A stretch of 64,000 nt of DNA, taken from the NCBI GenBank assembly GCA_002189035.1, contig CM007989.1, forward strand, positions 4,340,001-4,404,000. Reading direction: 5' to 3'. Position numbers and translations under genes: made by a program. The stretch is from Utricularia gibba (lineage: Eukaryota; Streptophyta; Magnoliopsida; Lamiales; Lentibulariaceae). This document shows positions 58,164-64,000 of this stretch, in pieces; positions within the stretch are counted from its first letter, which is position 1; the number at the start of each line of letters is the position of its first letter. The notes under the pieces were generated by a model. The model was given only the letters and a program-made list of their open reading frames with translations. It did not search any database and had not been told where the DNA came from.

Positions 58164-60076
58164 TCATTTGAAGGGGCGACAAGCATAGCGGGCGCAGCCC
58201 AACCCCGTGTTGCTGTTGTACGGGAAAAGACAAACCGGCCGCCCCTCCGGCAGCTGGGGCATCATGCGCTCGTCGTTCAAATACTCCACGACGGCGTCCA
58301 TCGATGGGCGCCCCTTGTCCTCATTCATCGTGCACATTAACCCGATTTCCATGACCCGAACCGCTTGATCAACGACCACCATCGCACCCATCCTACGGTC
58401 CACAAACTTCGCCTTCTCCTTCATCTCATGCATCCTCCAGGCTGCATCCAACACCTGGCCTGCTGCTGCAGCTGCTCCCATCCCCGTCCCCGACACGATC
58501 TCCAGTACCAGAACCCCGAACTCGAAGACATCCGCTCGTTGTCGGATGCTTGATTCGAATTTGGGGCTGTGAGGGTCCGCCGACCCGAACCCGTAATCGC
58601 CTAAAACGGATCGCAAGCTCATGTCCAGGAAAACGCTGCTTGACTTGACGTTCTTGTGCGGCAGGCCTCGTGAGTGGAGATGCCTCAGGGCATCGGCCAC
58701 GTCTTTAATGATCCTCAGCCGTCGATTCCACGTCAGATTTCCATCTTGGGCCATGTATTGGGCCAGCGTACCGTTGGGGGTAAACTCGTAAATGACTATG
58801 GTCTCGGCGTCCTGGAAGCACCACCCTCTGATGGCTACCAAATTCGGGTGACGAATTTTCCCGATTTGTTTGATTTCCTTGATCATCGTCTTCCTGTTGG
58901 CGGACTCGGCGAAGCTTCTAGAATATCTCTTCACGACGACGTCGTTTGGGAGAAAACCCTTGTAGCTCACGCTATTGGAATCGCTTCCCAGGATTCGTAC
59001 ATCGGAAAATCCGCCGGTGGCGGAGGAGACCGCTGCGGCGCTGAAATTCCGGGGGCGAATTGGTGGGCAAGGGTTTTTGAGAGCATCATCTTCTTCCGAA
59101 TTCTTCGGCTTCTTGTGTCTACGGATGAAGTAAAATCCAACTGCGACCACCACAGCCAGGAGGAACAGAGATAGAACTATGTAGAAGCTAATAGGGGCTT
59201 CTCTGTGTTGACTGCCGGAGTTTTTCGGGTTTTCTAATGATATTTTGCTCTGGCAGCTTTCAGCCGACGGCAGCCGGAGAAAAGCGCGGCTCACGGCAGT
59301 GAAATTCCAGGAGCAAACAGCGTGGTTCTGTGTGTAGTTTTCCCCAGTAGAACCGGAGAATCCGACGAACATGTATTCCTTCAGATAAGGCGAGAGGTTT
59401 AGTTTACCAGAGTAACCTGGTTTCGAAGGCTGAACAGTTGTATCAGATCCGAGGTAAATCTCTATGAATTGTCTTTCGCCGTCGTAGTTAATCCAAAGTC
59501 GATGGATCTCACCGTCGTCGAGGTGGATACCGAAGTCGGAGGCGTTGATCGTCCCCGAAGAAGCGACGCTGCCGAGATTAATTCCGATGTGATTATCATT
59601 GATGTCGTGGAACTCAGGGTTCATCCGAGTGTCAATTTCAACTGCAAACACCTTATACTCGTCGTCGCAAGCGTCGTTCATCATCGCGAGCCACGGCCCC
59701 GGCCGGCCGACGGTTAATTCGTCGGGGACGAAGATGAAGCTGAGACCTCCGGTTGCCGGCTTGCCAGAGATCCGGAAGGAGAAGGAAGTGGAGAAGGAAG
59801 CCGAAGTGCCGGTGGCTGGATCCAGTAAACGGACTGGAGATGAATAGATTGCTCTTCCCGCCGATAATCTGAGCTCCTCGTTCGGGATTTGGATGCAGCC
59901 ATTTTCCAGAGAGTTCCCGGCGTTACCTAAGAAAGTGATGTCTTGCGGGAACCTCCCGCGAAATTCGGAAAGAAAAGGTTCTTCGTGATGTTGATCTCTT
60001 GCCGGAGATCCGCAGATCGGACGGCTGTGGGACGAGTGAGCATTACGAAGAAGACGAAGAGGCCATGAAGAAACAT
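58164..60076 (-). CDS. L-type lectin receptor-like kinase, apparent pseudokinase, frameshift near the N-terminus
   Basis: Intronless, as usual in this family. Order: signal peptide MFLHGLFVFFVMLTRPTAVRSA (start 60076), legume-lectin domain (ITFLGNAGNSLENGCIQI, SFSTSFSFRI, LSFIFVPDE, VFAVEIDTRMNPEFHDINDNHIGINL, IHRLWINYDG, MFVGFSGSTGENYTQNHAVCSWNF), transmembrane helix FYIVLSLFLLAVVVAVGFYFI with RRHKK stop-transfer, then a kinase-like domain. The Gly loop is lost (LGSDSNSVSYKG), HRD reads HKN, DFG reads DYG, and the activation segment through APE is shortened, so catalysis is unlikely. The span 60076-58164 is 1913 nt, one short of a whole frame: signal peptide and lectin domain are in different frames, with the break around 59950-59975. 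Restored length about 637 residues. Binding of extracellular ligands and partner kinases is inferred from the family. Confidence 0.9.
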
Positions 60077-60079
60077 CAC

Positions 60080-61224
60080 ACCCGGGAAGATGATCTTTCG
60101 ATCCGCCCCAAAATTTCGTATATTAATATTATTTTTTTGATATCGAGGTGATGTGTGGTAACGCTGTTTATATAGATATTTTCCAATATTTAATTGATTT
60201 ATAAAATTATTAAATAATTCATTTAATTTTGTTTATCCATTTTTTTCACATGAAATTTTTTATCAAACAAATTTAAATTTTATATTTTAAAATTTATTTA
60301 TCGAATATATATCCAATAATTTTTAATCATATATACTAACAATTTACTATTTTACCAATTAAAAATTCGTAAATTCTCCAAAGCCTTGTTGGATAATCAT
60401 TTTTAATCGCGAGGGTTATCGCTGAAGAGACAAAATTACCCTTACCTGCCACCAAACGCCGTCTCTATCCATGAACTGAACACGTTGCTGTTCTCTGGTT
60501 TTGGAAGAGGAGTTCCATCTTCTCAGACGAAGGAATGCTCACGGTGGTAAGATGTCGATTGACGGTGTGTAATGATGCTGGAGCCTGGAGATGTTTAATT
60601 CTCTTCCTGAATCTGGAAAAACCGAGGGGAACGATGTGGATCCGCCAATGGCTAGGGATTTATCGGAGGCGGCTGTGGTTGTGTGGAGAAAATGAATGAA
60701 CCGTGCGTCGCTGCTCTGAAACCTAAAGCTACGGTGGTATCGGAGGGTTTCCGTCGCCGGACACCAACACTGATGTCATCGCCGTCATCCTTCCCGTCGA
60801 CGTGGTCGCCCTCCGCCGTCGAAGCTGAAACTAGGTTATACGCCGTGAACCGAATAATCTGTTTATCTTAATTGTTAATTGTGTGGTTAATTATGATTAC
60901 GAAACACGTGTCATGACACGATTGGGTTCTCCAAAAGTGAAAAGCATGGGAATCATTCATATGGTCCTTTTGATGTTGAAAAATTGTGCACAAGTTTGTT
61001 ATCTGAACGTTAAGCTGGGGGCCCACTCACGTAGCGCGGCACCAGATGGATGAATATTTGGGCTTATGGTGAAGTGGGCCGAGGCCCAAATCGCTTCACC
61101 CGAAATAAACGGGTGCAAAAAGCTTCTAGAAGGTTACGGGTTCCTCCCAAAATCCAAGGATAGGGGTTTGTGAATAGTGAATTTGGCGGAGAAGGAAAGC
61201 TAGGGAGCTTGCGTTTCAGGAGGG
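60080..61224. other. Divergent intergenic region
   Basis: Lies between the starts of the lectin kinase (-) and FAM32A-like (+) genes. 60120-60400 is AT-rich. 60480-60870 is GC-richer and holds an open frame at 60683-60871 (62 codons, Pro/Ser-rich) with no recognised similarity. It may be leader DNA or a decayed gene. Confidence 0.4.
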
Positions 61225-62327
61225 ATGTCTGGATACGAGAATGCTGTTGGAGGGAGGCTTAAGCTCAAGGGAAAGGCGCTTGATGTCAAAGCCGCTGGGA
61301 TGAAAAAGAAGAAAAGTCAAAAGAAAAAGTACGAAGAAATCTCTCAATCCGTAGACAGTAAGTTTTTTTTTTTTTTTTCCTTCATGGAGTGCTGTTTCAG
61401 TTGGTTGATATCTATTCTAAAATTTTTCCCGTTTGTACAATTTTTTGGAGATTTTTCCCACTTTCTCGGGGCGAATGCGGGGAGGATATATTACATTTTG
61501 CTGCCCATGATGATTTTTTGTTTTATATGATTGGAAGTATATCTGGTTGTCCAATCTCTGATGTAACCTAAATTTGATTAGTCTGGGATACAGGTGTCGA
61601 TGCGTTGGCCCTAACCCGATTTCTCAGTCTCTGATTATGGTTCTGTAGGATGCTGGCACATACAGATGGAAATATTTTGTATTCACTAGCGTCTGATCTT
61701 CCTTTTTGTGTTAGATCATCTAGGATTATGAGCGTCAGTGATGCCCTGTCCCAGGTTGACTTTTGAATCATGATTAGCTTAATAGTTTGTTTGGATAATT
61801 CAGTGTACTCACTACTCAGTGGATTTGGTGCTGTTATTCCTTTGAGACTAATGCGGAATCCCAAAACTTAGATGTGGCGTATAGGGGTAGAAATTCCAGG
61901 GTCAATGTGTGCTATGAAAATTGGAAAACTGATGAAAGAAAATGGCAGTCTTTTGTAAGAGCGGAGTTATAAGTTGAAAGCCAAATGTTAAGAACATGGT
62001 GCACAGCCTAATCCATGTCTTTGCTTCCATCATTTTTTCCTGTTCATAACAATCTCATTTGTCACAGATGAGAATACACAGGCTGGCTCATATCTGAACA
62101 AGGAGGAGACTGATCCCTCCAAAACTTTGGGTGAAGGAAATTCCAGCAACTGGGATGATCATCTTACCCCTGCAGAGAGACGCTATATCGAACAAAGAGC
62201 GAAAATTGATTCGCATAAGCTGGCAAAGACATCCAACAAATCACACCGTGACCGTATTCAGGATTTCAATCAGTATCTTGCAAACATGAGTGAGCACTAT
62301 GACATTCCCAAGGTTGGACCGGGCTAA
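61225..62327 (+). CDS. FAM32A-like small basic nuclear protein
   Basis: Two exons, 61225-61357 and 62068-62327, joined in phase (A|AT) encode 130 residues. The N-terminus MSGYENAVGGRLKLKGKALDV followed by a Lys-rich stretch (KKKKSQKKKY), and the C-terminal block LTPAERRYIEQRAKIDSHKLAKTSNKSHRDRIQDFNQYLANMSEHYDIPKVGPG, are the signature of the FAM32A/DUF1754 family conserved from plants to animals. Human FAM32A is a spliceosome-associated factor that enters the catalytic centre during exon ligation; a splicing role here is inferred from the family. The frame is intact. Confidence 0.95.
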
Positions 62328-62748
62328 AAGTCTTCCATCCACATTGAACGTACCTGTAAGATCAAGTCCTTGATTCTGAAACTCCAGTTCGGTTCTATCT
62401 GCACGCTTTTTCAAATGCATGTTATTGACCGGTTGGTTCTGTTTGATGGACAACTCTGTCATATTCAGTTAGTATTGTGTATGAGTGAATACATGCTTGT
62501 TAGAGTTTTAGCCATAAGTTCGTTTCTTTTTAATGTGTTGCTCATGTTCCAAAACTGGTGGATTTGAATCAACCTGGAAGGTGGTCTAAAAATACAAAAT
62601 TATTCACTGCTTTCCAGTAAGTAATTGCCCCCATTTCTCCTCAAATCCGAATGGATACATGTGTGCCTCTGAAGTTCTTTTGTCCTTATACCGCCGGGTA
62701 AAAAAAAATCAGGAAAGAAGTGTTTTCCAAATTGAAGCAACTTGCTTA
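62328..62748. other. Convergent 3' regions
   Basis: Between the stops of the FAM32A-like (+) and STRUBBELIG-type (-) genes; expected to be 3' UTRs. No other feature. Confidence 0.6.
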
Positions 62749-64000
62749 TTAGTAATATGAATCATCATCTCCATCATTTGTTGAACGAGATGCTCCAAAC
62801 TCTTGTGTTGCTGGGTTATTCCTTGTATCTGATAGGCGAGCTAATGCCTGCACTACCTGGAAGATCTGTGGCCGGAACTCCGGTTCCGACTTAACAATCA
62901 AGAGCAGAAAAATTAAGCAGTTTGTAATGAAGCAAGCTGGTATCTTATGTTTTGGTATCTTGGTACCTGTACACACTGAGAAATGATGTCGGCGAGGGCA
63001 GACAGAGCACTGGGAGGATACAAACCATGCATGGCAGGATCGGCCATTTTGGCCAATGCATCCATGTCATGGAGCTTCGGTGACGCCCAATGCACAAGGG
63101 ACTGTTCGAACTTGGGTTTCCGGTCATCGAACGGCATTCGCCCGGTCATCAGCTCGAGCATTACCACACCGAAACTGTAAACATCGCTCTTTGCGGAGAT
63201 ACTTCCATCGCTTGAAGTTTCTGGAGCACAATATCCAACTGCAGCTTTCTGGCCCTGACGCTGAATCATTAACCATTAATCCACACAATGTCATTCAGCA
63301 ACTTAAATGCAATGTAATTATTCCAACCTACCTCATAGAAGATGGCCAAACCACAGTCAGAGAGGCATGGATTCAAATCAACATCCGGTAGAATATTGGA
63401 GGATTTTATGTTCTTGTGAACATAAGGGGGTGAACATACTTCATGAAGATACCTGATTGCAGAACAGTTATTAGAGTCGCAACTTACGATAGACGATGAA
63501 TCTGAAAGTGTTTGATCATTTAAATGTTTCTCATACTCGATGGCACGGGCAGTTCCTAAAGCAATCCGCACTCGGGTGTTCCATGTCAATGGTTTGCTGA
63601 AGTCATCTGATAGATGGAGAAATTCATGGAGAGAACCATTTCTGAAGTAGTCATACACCAACATCTTGTTGCCTTTCTCTGAACAAAAGCCAACTAGTGG
63701 ACATATGTTCTGGTGGTAAAGCTTCGAAAGGAATGCTATAATTTCGGAAAATTCAGCATCCTCTTCCACATGGAAAAGGGATATGTGTATCCTTTTCACC
63801 GCAACAACCTACGGATGAATGGGCATGAAACTAGGAAATGCAACAAATCAAATTTGGATATGAGAATATGAAATATGCGCATACCTTCCCATCTGCATAC
63901 TTTGCTCGATACATGCAACCAATAGACCCTTCACCAAGAAGCCTACCAGTGGAGAAGTTACCAGTAGCCTTCTCCAAATCAGCTAGAGAGCAGGGAGAAG
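62749..64000 (-). CDS. STRUBBELIG-receptor family kinase, 3' part (5' end beyond window)
   Basis: Only the kinase-domain exons are inside: beyond 64000-63885, 63808-63537, 63452-63332, 63254-62967, 62889-62749, all GT-AG and in phase, no frameshift. Translation: [39 protein letters not shown] (ATP-site Lys present), [90 protein letters not shown], ending DDDSYY. HRD is HKN and DFG is DCG, as in known STRUBBELIG-family members, which are atypical kinases that signal in tissue morphogenesis without needing phosphotransfer (family knowledge). The extracellular LRR and transmembrane parts lie to the right of the window. Subfamily member not determined. Confidence 0.94.

Noticed and set aside
59469-59847. 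Plus-strand frames of 82 codons
   Set aside because: Antisense to the lectin domain.
1-64000. tRNA, rRNA and CRISPR-like arrays
   Set aside because: None seen; no cloverleaf-type A/B boxes or regularly spaced repeats were noticed by reading, although a tRNAscan run was not possible.

Overview
This is a plant nuclear window. Every protein-coding gene is an angiosperm family with GT-AG introns, and the genes sit in AT-rich DNA full of decayed Ty1/copia and Ty3/gypsy retroelements. The protein sequences look most like a eudicot, but I cannot name the species.

Layout: a COI1-type jasmonate receptor gene (-, 795-3449); AT-rich spacer and a copia remnant (5.6-6.2 kb); a complete but decayed Ty3/gypsy chromovirus (-, 8160-15102, ATGAT target duplication) with a solo LTR of its own family nested inside; a solo LTR and a copia remnant (16.2-19.1 kb); a plastid omega-3 fatty acid desaturase (+, 20192-22303) converging on an 18-exon YAK1/DYRK kinase (-, 22921-29575); decayed Athila/Tat-like gypsy DNA (31.3-40.5 kb); a small LEA_3-like gene (+, 43783-44833) converging on a P-class PPR gene (-, 45214-47179); three solo LTRs with exact target-site duplications (50.2-55.2 kb); a DUF599 membrane-protein gene (+, 56088-56962); an L-type lectin receptor-like pseudokinase (-, 58164-60076); a FAM32A-like gene (+, 61225-62327); and the 3' part of a STRUBBELIG-family receptor kinase (-, 62749 to beyond the right edge).

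The genes do not form a pathway. COI1, the desaturase (which makes the trienoic precursor of jasmonate) and the stress/ABA-type genes YAK1 and LEA_3 share themes, but synteny alone does not imply co-function.

The most useful observation is that four of the conserved genes (COI1, YAK1, DUF599 and lectin kinase) each come up exactly one base short when their exons are assembled, two of them at a GGGG run and one at a TTT run, whereas the desaturase, PPR, LEA, FAM32A and the visible kinase exons are intact. Consensus indel errors are the simplest explanation. The second is a readable transposon stratigraphy: five solo LTRs and one nested element can be delimited to the base by TG...CA ends and 5-bp duplications. 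I found no clearly novel biological system, CRISPR array or RNA gene.
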